Made by a program: the position numbers and the translations under genes
Notes under the pieces: model-generated
Databases searched by the model: none
The model's input: the letters and a program-made list of their open reading frames with translations, nothing else
What the model was told of the DNA's origin: nothing
Part shown: piece by piece, positions 8,406 through 17,897 of the stretch
How positions within the stretch are numbered: the stretch's first letter is position 1
Layout: each line of letters starts with the position of its first letter
Origin: G963667675 sp963667675
Lineage (GTDB): Bacteria; Chloroflexota; Dehalococcoidia; Lucifugimonadales; UBA3495
Assembly (NCBI GenBank): GCA_963667675.1
Contig: OY763929.1
Location: 1,612,001-1,676,000 of the forward strand
Direction: 5' to 3'
Length of the DNA: 64,000 nt

Positions 8406-9983
8406 TTATCCTGCCGCAATCCAGTCGACCACTCGCTCGCCGATCATCATCACCGTGGCAAACAGGCCGCCCGACCTCAAGAGGCGCGGCGTCACCGACG
8501 CATCGGCCACCCACAACATCTCCACCCCCTTCACCCGACAGTATTGGTCCACTACTGCCATCTCGTCAGAGTCCGGCCCCATTTTGCAGGTGCCAGCCAG
8601 GTGCCGGGAAGTCGCTATCGTCTGGCGTATCCAATGGTCCAACTTATTGTCATCGGCCAGGATGTCTTCCGTGGGGCTGATGACATAATCGAAGACTCCC
8701 TTGAAGCCGTCGGACTCAAGAAGATCGATGCCGAACCGTACCCCTTCCCTGACCCGGCGCATGTCGTTGGGATGCCGCAAATAGCAATAGTTGAAATCCG
8801 GCTGCACTGCTGGGTCCGCCGATGCCAATCTGACGTAGCCCGAGCCCTCGGGCAGCGTCAACATGCACTGTAGACGGGCTGCTCGCTCCGGCGGCACGTC
8901 ACCGGTCAGGTACATGGTGCGCACTCCGCCGACGCGCTCCCTCCGTTCGTCGATCACTGGGCCTGGTCGCATCGACATGTCATTGGCCAGATTGGATCCA
9001 GGGGAGGTGAAGTGCAAGCTGAAATGAGGTGCGTCCAGCCCGCTGATGATCGTCTTGCCGTCCCTGACCTTGAATGTAATCTGAGATGTTAGATGGTTCC
9101 ATAGGCCCTGGCCCACCCCTGGGGTTTCATGCACCACCGGTATCCCGTACAGGTCGAGCTGGTCCCTCGGGCCAATCCCAGACAGCATAAGCAACTGGGG
9201 CGACCTGACTGCACCTGCGGTCAGCACAACCCGGTCCGCCTGTAGAGTGAACATCTCTCCGCCGCTTTCGGCTTCCACGCCAACGGCCCTGGGACCATCG
9301 AACAATACTCGCCGAACGTAAACGTTTCCTCTCACGGTCAGGTTAACCCGGTGGCGCATCGGGTTCAGGTGGGTGATGGCGGCGCTCATCCTGATTTCGT
9401 GGTCGCCGGTGTTGGTGGGCCCCACTCCCACGCCGGAGGGATTGGGGCCGTTGGCGTCATCGCTGGTGCCGAACCCTGCCTGCAGGCAAGCGTTGTAGAA
9501 AGCCCTCTGAAGGTCTGCCCACGCCGCCGACTGACGCCGCCTTACCGGCATCGGGCCGTCGGTCCCGTGGTAGTCGTCTTGAATATCCAGGTCGGTCTCC
9601 ATCTTCTTGTAGAAAGGAAGCACTTTGTCATACGACCACTCGTCGTTGCCCAAAGACGCCCAAAGGTCGAAGTCCTCGGGAAATCCCCTTTGGAGCGACT
9701 GGCCGTTGATCGACGACCCGCCTCCGATGACCTTGCCTTGAGCCACGTAGACCTCTCCCTGCTCCTCTGTGGCTGTTCCAACCAGGGCCCAATTGTGCTG
9801 GGAGTCCATCGCCTCAGCGTGCCTGGTATTGCCGTACTTTACGTCGTCCGGAAGGGTGGCAAAATCGGGATAGTCGTTGCCGGCTTCCAATAGCAGGACC
9901 GATATATTCGGGTCCTCCGCCAGTCTTGCGGCCAGAACACACCCTGCTGTCCCGCCGCCCACGATGATGACGTCATATACCAT
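8406..9983 (-). CDS. GMC-family FAD oxidoreductase (choline dehydrogenase-like)
   Basis: 525 residues, standard GMC length. It has the FAD-binding GGGTAG at 9-14 followed by LLLEAG, GMC signature 1 around GGGSSINGQSLQRG (residues ~87-100) and signature 2 as GAVRSPQLLMLSGIGP (~260). The C-terminal catalytic His lies in SRHLAGTCKMG near residue 460. These enzymes oxidise alcohols to aldehydes or ketones with FAD. After VADASVTP the usual N-x-N or H/N pair is replaced by RSGGLFATVMMIGE, so the second catalytic His/Asn is not evident by eye. It is convergent with the EamA gene and divergent, over 147 bp, from the hydroxyacid dehydrogenase, with which it may share a promoter region. Confidence 0.88.
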   Translation of the reverse strand: MVYDVIIVGGGTAGCVLAARLAEDPNISVLLLEAGNDYPDFATLPDDVKYGNTRHAEAMDSQHNWALVGTATEEQGEVYVAQGKVIGGGSSINGQSLQRGFPEDFDLWASLGNDEWSYDKVLPFYKKMETDLDIQDDYHGTDGPMPVRRRQSAAWADLQRAFYNACLQAGFGTSDDANGPNPSGVGVGPTNTGDHEIRMSAAITHLNPMRHRVNLTVRGNVYVRRVLFDGPRAVGVEAESGGEMFTLQADRVVLTAGAVRSPQLLMLSGIGPRDQLDLYGIPVVHETPGVGQGLWNHLTSQITFKVRDGKTIISGLDAPHFSLHFTSPGSNLANDMSMRPGPVIDERRERVGGVRTMYLTGDVPPERAARLQCMLTLPEGSGYVRLASADPAVQPDFNYCYLRHPNDMRRVREGVRFGIDLLESDGFKGVFDYVISPTEDILADDNKLDHWIRQTIATSRHLAGTCKMGPDSDEMAVVDQYCRVKGVEMLWVADASVTPRLLRSGGLFATVMMIGERVVDWIAAG

Positions 9984-10130
9984 GGAAGCTCCTCAAGATT
10001 TGATATTCTCAGCCCACACTGACCGGCGTCGTTGTTGGGCTGTTGTGCCCGTCCGTCTCAAAAGTCTCCTGGCGGGGAAAGTCAGCCAAGGCATGTTATC
10101 ATGGCCGGCACCGCCTATGGGAGGTCTTAA

Positions 10131-11102
10131 ATGGCTTTCAGGCTCCTGATATTCCACGATGTCGAGTTCGGCATCCAGGAGTCCGTGGTTTCTTGGCCTG
10201 AAATCCTCAGGGAGAGAGTTCCGGGCATCCAGGTGCACTTCTGCACAAACCCTGCGGAGGCCATGGAGGTCATCGGGGAGTGCGACGCCGCCTTCGGCAA
10301 CATTGCCCCCGAACTCTTCGCCCGCGCCGCCAATCTTCGCTGGATCGCCTCTCCTCACACCGGCCCCCCTGCGGGCTATTATCATCCGGGCCTCGTCGCC
10401 AGCGACGTGATTGTCACCAACACCCGCGGAATTCACAACGATCACATTAGCATCCATGCCATGGCGTTGCTACTGGCCCTGGCCAAGGGACTGCACGTAT
10501 ACATGCGCCGCCAACTCCAGGGACGCTGGCAGGTCGATTACGACGTGGTGCATCTGCCCGAAGCCACCGTCGTCATCGTCGGCGTTGGGGGCATCGGTGG
10601 GGAGACGGCAAGGCTATGTGCTGAACTCGGTATGACCGTGCTGGGAGTAGACCCGCGGGTTTCCGAGCCGCCGGAGGGGGTTTCCGAGTCGCACCGCCCC
10701 GATGCCCTGGACCAGGTGCTGCCCAGGGGAGATTTTGTCATCGTCACCGCGCCGGAGACTCCTCAGACCTTGGGGCTATTCAACATAGACAAGTTCCGGC
10801 TCATGAAGGAAAGCGCTTTCTTCATCAACGTCGGCCGCGGCGGCACAGCGGTAATAGACGACCTTACCCAGGCTCTACAAGCGGGAGAAATCCGCGGCGC
10901 CGGCTTGGACGTGTTCGACACCGAACCCCTGCCGGCAGGCCATCCCCTGTGGGACATGGAAAACGTGATAATTACTCCCCACGTCGCCGGTATCGGTCCG
11001 TACTTGGAGGAACGCCGGGCCGAAGTCTTCTTCGACAACTGCGTCCGATTCAATCAGGGCATTCCCCTGCGTAACGTGGTCGACAAAGCCAACTGGTTCT
11101 AG
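10131..11102 (+). CDS. D-2-hydroxyacid dehydrogenase
   Basis: NAD(P)-dependent 2-hydroxyacid/2-ketoacid interconversion. The Rossmann motif is VGVGGIGGETA with D at the end of beta-2 (LGVDPR), which favours NAD(H). The catalytic triad is visible: Arg in INVGRGG (~236), Glu in FDTEPLP (~265) and His in ITPHVAG (~284). At 323 residues it has the family length. ATG 10131 follows a GGGAGG ribosome site. The substrate is unknown. The neighbouring oxidoreductases suggest it belongs to catabolism of a hydroxylated organic acid. Confidence 0.9.
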   Translation: MAFRLLIFHDVEFGIQESVVSWPEILRERVPGIQVHFCTNPAEAMEVIGECDAAFGNIAPELFARAANLRWIASPHTGPPAGYYHPGLVASDVIVTNTRGIHNDHISIHAMALLLALAKGLHVYMRRQLQGRWQVDYDVVHLPEATVVIVGVGGIGGETARLCAELGMTVLGVDPRVSEPPEGVSESHRPDALDQVLPRGDFVIVTAPETPQTLGLFNIDKFRLMKESAFFINVGRGGTAVIDDLTQALQAGEIRGAGLDVFDTEPLPAGHPLWDMENVIITPHVAGIGPYLEERRAEVFFDNCVRFNQGIPLRNVVDKANWF

Positions 11103-11204
11103 CCGCCGCTCACGGGCCCAAGCCGTGCGGCTGCTTCACAGTTGACTCCCGCGCCGGCGCGCGTCTACGAAATTTCTCGGTTAAGGTTCGCCAATGCCCG
11201 TAGA

Positions 11205-11525
11205 CTACGATCCAGGCGGCCGGTAGTTGACGTTCTTCTTCACCGCGGCGTCTACCTGCTCCGGCGTCAGCAGCGCGATGGTCTCGGGGGCCAAGGCCCC
11301 GGACGCCCCGATGGTCAACGAGATGGCCGCCGCTGACTCGGCATCTGGGACGTCGACTATTACGTACAGGTCGCCGTCACCGAAACCATAGAGGAAAGTT
11401 TCCAGGTTGCCGCCCGCCGACTCAACCGCCGTCTTTACCGCGTCCCGGCGGGAGCTGCCGCCTTCCCGGAGCAGCCCCTTCAGGCCGTCCGCGGAGTATG
11501 AGGCCTTAATCATGAACTTGGGCAT
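11205..11525 (-). CDS. GYD-domain protein
   Basis: 106 residues, a single GYD domain. This is a small ferredoxin-like alpha/beta fold with the family's F-Y-x-F-G-x-x-D strand (YGFGDGDLYVIVDVPD) and the start MPKFMIKASY. The biochemical role of GYD proteins is not known. ATG 11525 is preceded by AGGAGG at ideal distance. The frame extends upstream to 11618, but that part has no ribosome site and is not family-like. It converges on the hydroxyacid dehydrogenase gene. Confidence 0.85.
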   Translation of the reverse strand: MPKFMIKASYSADGLKGLLREGGSSRRDAVKTAVESAGGNLETFLYGFGDGDLYVIVDVPDAESAAAISLTIGASGALAPETIALLTPEQVDAAVKKNVNYRPPGS

Positions 11526-11728
11526 ATCGCCTCCTAAGCTAGTGTCGTCTTGAGCCGCGGCTGGAGCGCCGGGTCTCGTAGCAGGCCAATTATAGCAAGC
11601 GCCCTTACGCCGGAGCAACGCCGCTCACAAGGACTCAGTATTGTCGGGCGCCCTCGGAGCGGTTCCTTTAGGTTGAGCAACATCTTGGCTATCTGTACAA
11701 TTGTTGTTTCAGAGGCGAGGTTTGGACC

Positions 11729-12772
11729 ATGGCTACCCTTCGAAAAAAGTTCGAATACGCCCAATATCTCCACCCGTTTCCAGAGGGCTGGTTTTACGTT
11801 GCCAGCCGCCAGGACTTAAGGCGGGCCAAGTCCAACATCCTGCGTAAGACCTGGATGGGGGTGGACGTCGTCGTCTGGTCTGACGATGACGGGCAGGTCT
11901 GTGTGGCCGAGTCTACTTGCCCACATATGGGAGCGAACTTGGCACCGGACGCCGGAGGACGGATTTCCCAGGGCCGTCTGGTCTGTCCATTCCACGGCTT
12001 CCAATTCGATGCAACGGGCCAGTGCGTGGCTACCCCTTATGCCGACCCACCCGGCGCCGCTAGACTACGGGTTTTTCCGGTGCGGGAGATAGCCGGCCTC
12101 ATCTTTGCCTGGTGGGGACTGGACGGAGAACACGAACCCCGATGGGACTTGCCCGCCGAGTCGCCGGACCAGAGCGGCTGGAGCAGCCTGCGGGTAAGGA
12201 CTTTCCGCTTCCCCGGACATCCCCAGGAAACGACGGAGAACTCCGTTGATTTGGCCCACCTCCGCTTCGTTCACGGCTACGATAGCGTCACACGCTGGGA
12301 GCCATTGTCTGTAGATGGCACCCTTCTCGAGAGCCAGTTCGATTTCCTCAGCAAGAGGAAAATCGGAGGCGTGGTCTCTCTCACCTTTGACGTGTCGGCG
12401 TCTGCACACATCTACGGCCTCGGCTACTCTTATGTGGAGATCCGTGAAAAGTCCATAGGCATGGATATGCGCATGTGGATACTGGCGACGCCGGTCGACG
12501 GTGTCCTGATAGACATGACACTGGCCTCTCAGGTGCGGGAGATACGTAACCCCAAACGCATAGTTGCGGGGTTGAGATTCCTTCCAGTGAAGCTTCGGGC
12601 CCCCGTCATGAACCGGTTTATCGCTTCCAGGCAGGACCGGGATGTCAAGGACGACATCGTAGTCTGGAGCCGCAAGAAATATCTGTCCCGTCCTCGTCTC
12701 TGCCGTTCTGACGGAGAAGTTATGCCCTTCAGAGCATACTGCGCTCAGTTCTATCCCCAGCCCGCGGACTAG
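11729..12772 (+). CDS. Rieske non-heme iron oxygenase, alpha subunit (KshA-like)
   Basis: 347 residues. The Rieske 2Fe-2S ligands are CPH (C64, H66) and CPFH (C86, H89). The mononuclear iron site is D-x2-H-x4-H in NSVDLAHLRFVH (about D174, H177, H182). These are the two redox centres of a ring-hydroxylating oxygenase, which adds oxygen using electrons delivered by a reductase. Length and layout fit the KshA/Rieske-desaturase group that acts on steroids or other cyclic compounds rather than benzoate-type dioxygenases. No reductase or beta subunit is adjacent. The gene is convergent, over 31 bp, with the amine-oxidase-like gene. Confidence 0.88.
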   Translation: MATLRKKFEYAQYLHPFPEGWFYVASRQDLRRAKSNILRKTWMGVDVVVWSDDDGQVCVAESTCPHMGANLAPDAGGRISQGRLVCPFHGFQFDATGQCVATPYADPPGAARLRVFPVREIAGLIFAWWGLDGEHEPRWDLPAESPDQSGWSSLRVRTFRFPGHPQETTENSVDLAHLRFVHGYDSVTRWEPLSVDGTLLESQFDFLSKRKIGGVVSLTFDVSASAHIYGLGYSYVEIREKSIGMDMRMWILATPVDGVLIDMTLASQVREIRNPKRIVAGLRFLPVKLRAPVMNRFIASRQDRDVKDDIVVWSRKKYLSRPRLCRSDGEVMPFRAYCAQFYPQPAD

Positions 12773-12803
12773 TCACCCCGGCGCGCCGGTCATACCGGTC
12801 TCC

Positions 12804-14168
12804 TTAACGTTTCGCCTTCCGGAATCGACGCCCGTACATGATGCCTCCGTAGTAGTTGAACGTGCGCCTTGCCTCGTCATCGGCAAACGGGTAGTCGGCA
12901 CCCAGTTGCCGCGCCGCGGCCAGGCCGGTCACCAGGCACGTCTCTTGGCTGTTGACCAACGTGTGCGCCCCGGCGTGCCACGTGTGCCTTTTCCCTTGGA
13001 TGAACCTGAACAGGTTGACCAGCCAGACCACGTGCCGCACGTCGTGGACAACGTGTTGAAACCAGCGCCTCATTATTATTTTCTCTTCATCTATGCGACT
13101 CACTGGGTTGTACGTAACCAGGCATGGCTTGTCCGACCCCTTGGCCCATGGTTGCTGGTTGTGCATGATGTAGGTGATTTCGTAGTTGTCCGGCCGCGCC
13201 CCGTACTGTTCTATGTGATTACTCCGAGTTGCCAGTGGTCTTGCCTCGTTGTCCGGCAGCACCGATGCGTCGGAGTGGACCACCGTATGGTTGTGCAGTT
13301 CGCTGTCGTACCTTATTGATGAAAGGATGTAACGCTCGAGAAACGATGGTCTGTCCAGCATCATCAACGACTGGTTGGCGTTACATGCCAGAATCACCTC
13401 GTCGAACTCCTCTCGTGCTCCGTCCTCGTCCTCAATGATCACTCCCGTCTTACCCCGGTGCACCCTGAGCACTGGCCGGTTGAGGTATATCTTGTCCCTG
13501 AAGTTTGCTGACAGGCTCTCGTAGATGCGCCTCGTTCCCCGGTCCCAGGTCTTCATCGGCGTCGCCGTCTCGATGTCGAAGAATTCCAAGTATCTGGCAA
13601 AGAGGGCCGCCGGCATGTCGAACACGTTGGTCGCCATCAAGAAGTTAACAAACATGGGTTTCAGAATCTTGAATCTGAACGCACCGGAAAACCCGTGCAG
13701 GTTCAGCAGCGTGCCCATGCTGACGTAGTTGTACGGGTTAAGGATGTTCAGGAGCTTGGACCGGGAACGGGTCAACCGGCCGAACCGATGCAGACGCCTC
13801 AGAAGGCGCTGGAACTTCATTATCTCCACCTGTAGGTCTCGCCTGGTGGCGGAGTCCAAATCGTGGGCGTAGATGTCCTTGCCGTACTTGACGCTGTAGC
13901 TGAATTTCGTTTCCACCAGGTCGATGCCGAACTGTTCCGACAACAGCGTCATGTGACGGTACACGGAGGGTATGCAAGCGGTGACCGATATGTCGAAAGG
14001 AATCGAGCTTCCGTCACCCTGGGGCATGTCTGCCGTAACCGCATTCCCACCGACGCGGTCCTGGGCCTCGAATAACCGGAAGTCGAATCGCTCTGGGTGT
14101 TGGTCGAGCGCCCATGCCGCTCCCAGCCCGGAAATCCCCCCGCCTACAATTGCTATTCGGCGCAGCAT
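12804..14168 (-). CDS. FAD-dependent amine-oxidase-like protein (COG2907 type)
   Basis: The N-terminal dinucleotide fold is IVGGGISGLGAAW, followed by an acidic strand end and DRVGGN, typical of the amine oxidase/phytoene desaturase superfamily. The C-terminus has the FAD-contact region with AGAHTLVNSQETCLVTGLAAARQLG. At about 454 residues it fits the COG2907 group of predicted NAD/FAD-binding proteins, often found near fatty-acid-modifying genes such as cyclopropane synthases; none is adjacent here. GGGAGG lies 5 bases before ATG 14168, so this start is preferred over the in-frame one at 14198. The substrate is unknown. Confidence 0.8.
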   Translation of the reverse strand: MLRRIAIVGGGISGLGAAWALDQHPERFDFRLFEAQDRVGGNAVTADMPQGDGSSIPFDISVTACIPSVYRHMTLLSEQFGIDLVETKFSYSVKYGKDIYAHDLDSATRRDLQVEIMKFQRLLRRLHRFGRLTRSRSKLLNILNPYNYVSMGTLLNLHGFSGAFRFKILKPMFVNFLMATNVFDMPAALFARYLEFFDIETATPMKTWDRGTRRIYESLSANFRDKIYLNRPVLRVHRGKTGVIIEDEDGAREEFDEVILACNANQSLMMLDRPSFLERYILSSIRYDSELHNHTVVHSDASVLPDNEARPLATRSNHIEQYGARPDNYEITYIMHNQQPWAKGSDKPCLVTYNPVSRIDEEKIIMRRWFQHVVHDVRHVVWLVNLFRFIQGKRHTWHAGAHTLVNSQETCLVTGLAAARQLGADYPFADDEARRTFNYYGGIMYGRRFRKAKR

Positions 14169-14386
14169 CGTCCTCCCTACCTCTTTCTGGTCAGCCAATT
14201 CTACGGCTTACCCATCGTTGCCTGCCAGAGTTTACTACCCATCGAATTGCCTCGGTGGTACACTACCCCTGCCTGACGGATAGCCGAAGTACGTCCTCAG
14301 GCGGGTTCCAGGCCCCATCGTCACGCCGTTAGGAACAGGCGACGGCAAGGTGCCAATCCGCGCTGACGGCCGAATGTGCCACACAA

Positions 14387-16161
14387 ATGACCTCGTCATC
14401 CGCCTCATCAACGCCGCAATACGAACCCAACGAAAGCCCTCCGCGTTTGGAGTCATTGGGCCTCGGCGTCCAGTCGGCGCTGCTGGTCGTTGCTCCCATA
14501 GCTCTTTTCCCCATTGTCCTGTTCAACGCTGTTGATGCCTCAGACGCCGGCATTGCATGGGCGGTGTTCGCCATGCTGGTCGTCAACGGCGGCGCTACTA
14601 TAATGCAGGCTTTCCGCGCCGGTCCGATAGGTACTGGGATGCTGGTCATACCATATCCCTCCCCCACGGCGATTCCATTCTGTGTGATTGCCCTGGAACA
14701 AGGCGGAGCCTCTACCCTCGCGGCGTTAATTGTAACCTCCGGCCTCTTCCAAGTTGCCCTCTCCATGCGTTTGTCGCTAATTCGACGGCTGGTCACCCCC
14801 GCCATTAGCGGCGCTGTACTCATACTGCTCATCATCACGGTGGTGCCCGTTATCTTTGAGGGACTGAACGACGTTCCTAGTGACGCGCCGCCCGCCGCGG
14901 CCCCGGTATGCATCCTGGCAACCTTTGTGGTTACCGTCGGCCTTTTGCTTCGCGGTTCCGGGTTCTGGAGGGTGTGGTCGGCCCTCATCGGCATAGCCGC
15001 GGGCGCCATCGCCGGCATTGCTTTCGGAATCTACGACTTCGGACCTGTACGCGAGGCCTCCGCGGCCGGGCTTCCCTGGGACGGATGGGCCGGCCTGGGG
15101 TTCAGCTTCGGTGTGGCCTATTGGTCACTCCTGCCGTCGTTTTTGTTCTTAGCCTTGCTATCGCTCCTTCAGGGCACGTCCATCGGTCTTTCGATACAGA
15201 GGGTTTCCTGGCGTACACCCAGGGCTATGGACTATCGTCGAGTACAGGGCCTGTCCCTCAGCAATGCCCTTTGGAATCTGGTCGCCGGGCTCGCCGCCGT
15301 CATGCCCATCGCCACCAGCCCAAGGGGGACCGTGTTTGTGCAGCAGACCGGCTGCGCTGCCCGCAACATAGGCATCATAACCGGCGCCATCCTCATCGCC
15401 GCAGCTTTCTTCCCAAGTCATGGGGACTGCTTATCGGAATACCGGCGCCGGTCACCGCCATCTTTATCGTCGCCATGCTCGCCCCTCTCTTGGTTGAAGG
15501 CATGAAGATGATCGTTCAGGACGCCCCGGACTACCGTATGGCCCTGGTGATAGGGTCGGCGCTCTTGGTTGGCCTGGGGCTGCAGACCGGCCTTGTGCCC
15601 CTGGCTGTCGGCGACCTTTGGGAATCCCTGCTCCAGCGAGCTCTAACCGCCGGGGGCATCACCTTGGTCTTGCTGTTGGTTGTTGCGGAATTCAACCGCC
15701 GAAGGCGGCGCACTCTCCGCACCGAATTGAGCATGGATGCGTTGCCCCGAGTCAGCAAGTTCCTGGAAGAGGTGGCCCGCGGCCGCGGTTGGGACTCCCC
15801 AATGACCGGCCGGCTTCAAACGGTGGCCGAGGAGACCTTGATTACCCTGTCCCAGGCGCGTGATGGTGACGGCAGCGGCGCTCCGGGCCGATTGATGCTA
15901 AACGTCGGCGGCGAAGGGTCCGTGGCGGAGTTGGAGTTCGTGAGCGCGTCTGCCGACACCGCGAATCTGGAAGACTGCATTGCCCTCCTGACCAACCCCG
16001 GGCCGCAAGAGGAGGGGCCAGGTCTGGGCGACGACCAGGCGGCTATTGGACGGGATGTTTCCCTGCGGTTGCTGCGCCACTACGCTACGTCGGTTACCCA
16101 CCGCCAGTACCACGACATCGAGGTAATCGAGGTACGCGTCGCGTCCCCCGCTCGGGACTGA
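14387..16161 (+). CDS. NCS2 uracil/xanthine permease with C-terminal regulatory-like domain; frameshifted
   Basis: Residues 1-345 carry the NCS2 nucleobase:cation symporter fold with about 10 hydrophobic helices, and SPRGTVFVQQTGCAARNIGI resembles the family's helix-10 region. Near 15412 the reading frame changes by one base. AAFFP continues as K-S-W-G-L-L-I-G-I-P only in the other frame, which stays open to 16161; restoring one C in the CCC run at 15412-15414 joins them. The first frame alone stops at 15505. After the last membrane helix (near 15690) come about 155 cytoplasmic residues not found in ordinary NCS2 permeases. They include LQTVAEETLITL and DVSLRLLRHYATSV, which recall the N-box and C-terminal region of RsbW-type GHKL ATPases. 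Purine/pyrimidine uptake is the family role; regulation by the tail is inference. Confidence 0.75.
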
Positions 16162-16163
16162 CC

Positions 16164-17072
16164 TCAGCGCATCCCAACCGACTCTAAGAACTCAAGCGTT
16201 GCGGCTGCGCAACCCTCCGGTTGTTCCAATTGCAGGAAATGCGTCGCGTCGGGCAGGAAATCGTAGTTGACGCTCATGATGTCTGACATATCCAGGCTGG
16301 GCAGATAGGAGAAGGGCACCGTCGGGTCGGCTCCTATCACCTTTACTGGACACTCGAGCGTCTCGAAGTCCACTGCAACGCCAAACACGCCGGCGTAGTC
16401 CACAATCTGCGCCTCGTATTCGCGAGGGCAGCGGAGTTCGAATCCGGCGTCCTTCGACTCCCGCAGCGTTGCCTGAGACATAAGCTCATAAGCTCCCGGT
16501 ACAAAACGCTGGAATGGCGGTAGAAACGGAAGCACGTCTGAGAATTTCTCCCGGCTGGCGAATTTGTCCGTACGGCGGCGAGCGAAACCGGCGGCGCGTA
16601 TGGCCGCTTCCTCAAATTCCATATAGCTGCGTCCGGGTTTGCACAGGGGAGGGTCGAAGAGCAGTAGTCCCGAAAACCGCTCTCCCCTTATCGGCGACAG
16701 CAGCGACACCAACGCGGATAGAGAGTGGAACACGCCGGCTTGGGCCTTTTCGCCATATTCACGGTCTATGGCGTCAAGGATTGCATCATGGTCGGCGACC
16801 AGTCTCGGCACGTTGTGGTCTTCCTGCGCAGTTACTTCGTTCCAACCATGATTTCTAAGGTCGTAGACGATTAGGTCGAATTCGTCCGTCAGCAGAGACC
16901 AGTATGGATAGTACAGATCAATTGCCAGACCATTGCCGTGGCTTAGCACCAGCCGCGGGCCTGAAGGATTCCCGTGGCGTCTCAGGAATATAGTCGTGTC
17001 GGAGTCCACTGGGACTTCGTGGGTCGAAATAGGCTCCGGCAACTCCCAGACCTTTTGTGGCTCTTCACCCAA
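16164..17072 (-). CDS. alpha/beta hydrolase, last gene of the PKS operon
   Basis: 302 residues. The oxyanion-region motif is SHGNGLAIDLYYPYW. The nucleophile Ser lies in VFHSLSA (~116), a variant of GxSxG. The Asp is in IGADPTV and the His in PDATHFLQLEQPEG near the end. Hydrolases in such a position often release or trim thioesters or esters, so a thioesterase-like role in the polyketide cluster is plausible but unproven. The start is TTG 17072, 4 bp after the phosphopantetheinyl transferase stop, with AGCAGGG upstream, so it is very likely in the same transcript. Its stop is only 2 bp from the stop of the convergent permease gene. Confidence 0.8.
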   Translation of the reverse strand: MGEEPQKVWELPEPISTHEVPVDSDTTIFLRRHGNPSGPRLVLSHGNGLAIDLYYPYWSLLTDEFDLIVYDLRNHGWNEVTAQEDHNVPRLVADHDAILDAIDREYGEKAQAGVFHSLSALVSLLSPIRGERFSGLLLFDPPLCKPGRSYMEFEEAAIRAAGFARRRTDKFASREKFSDVLPFLPPFQRFVPGAYELMSQATLRESKDAGFELRCPREYEAQIVDYAGVFGVAVDFETLECPVKVIGADPTVPFSYLPSLDMSDIMSVNYDFLPDATHFLQLEQPEGCAAATLEFLESVGMR

Positions 17073-17075
17073 TTG

Positions 17076-17834
17076 TCAGGCCCTGCTTTGGAGGTTGGCT
17101 TCCCGGTTACCGAGCGACGAAGCTACTGCGGGGAGCTCGTAGGCCAATGCCGCGGCGAACTCCTCGTTGCCTATGTCCTCCAAGCCCCAGGTCACGGAAG
17201 GGTCTTGGGGGAACATGAACGTATGTCCATCATTTCCCCGTCCGGCCTCCGCCGGAATCTGGAATTGGGACACGTCGGTCGCAAAGCCCGTTCCCAGGGC
17301 CTTGATTAACGCCTCTTTGCTTGTCCAGGTACGGTAGAATTGCCGGAGCTTTTCCCTTCCCTGCAGCGATGCCAACTGTGCCTGTTCGTCCGGACCCATG
17401 ACCGCTTCGATCAGTGCTTCCAGATTCCGCTTGCCAACTATCTCTTCCAAGTCCACTCCCACTCTCACTCCGTCGTCGGCAACTGCTATCAGGCCGTGGT
17501 CGCCGCTGTGGCTAACGTTGAAGGTCACGCCGGACGGCGCACTCCTTAGCAGGGCAAAGGGCTTGCCGTGGGTAGATGTGTTGAACGACAACTCATCGTT
17601 CCGGCACTCAAGCCGGTCGCAAAGAATATGGCGGAGGGCGGCTCTGCACAACGAGAACCGGCGGCGGGGTCCCGCCGCCAAAAACTTTCGCCACTGGGAC
17701 AGTTCGGCCTGGTCAAGTAGTTCCCAGGCCTGGGCTTCGAAAGTAGGGTTTGGCCTCAGGTCAACGTGCACAACCGCCGCGCCTGCGGCGCGCGTGTACG
17801 GGTTCCACCAAGGGCCCGAAACGCCCCATGACAT
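17076..17834 (-). CDS. 4'-phosphopantetheinyl transferase, Sfp type
   Basis: 252 residues, the size of Sfp-class enzymes. The Mg-binding motif is VGVDLEEI (near 128) and the second signature is WTSKEALIKALG (near 170); FNVSHSGDHGLIAV is the upstream conserved strand. It transfers the phosphopantetheine arm from CoA to the serine of carrier proteins. The substrates must be the ACP domain of the PKS (residues ~2040-2115 of the large ORF) and the free ACP encoded 63 bp upstream. AGGAAGG precedes ATG 17834. Confidence 0.92.
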   Translation of the reverse strand: MSWGVSGPWWNPYTRAAGAAVVHVDLRPNPTFEAQAWELLDQAELSQWRKFLAAGPRRRFSLCRAALRHILCDRLECRNDELSFNTSTHGKPFALLRSAPSGVTFNVSHSGDHGLIAVADDGVRVGVDLEEIVGKRNLEALIEAVMGPDEQAQLASLQGREKLRQFYRTWTSKEALIKALGTGFATDVSQFQIPAEAGRGNDGHTFMFPQDPSVTWGLEDIGNEEFAAALAYELPAVASSLGNREANLQSRA

Positions 17835-17897
17835 TCCAGTAATGCCTTCCTAGGCCAGTGTCAGGGCCGAAATTTTGCCCCTATCGGGTCCCGGGTT

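Noticed and set aside
15405..15420. Programmed ribosomal frameshift in the permease
   Set aside because: There is no slippery heptamer and no downstream hairpin or pseudoknot evident. A single missing C is simpler.
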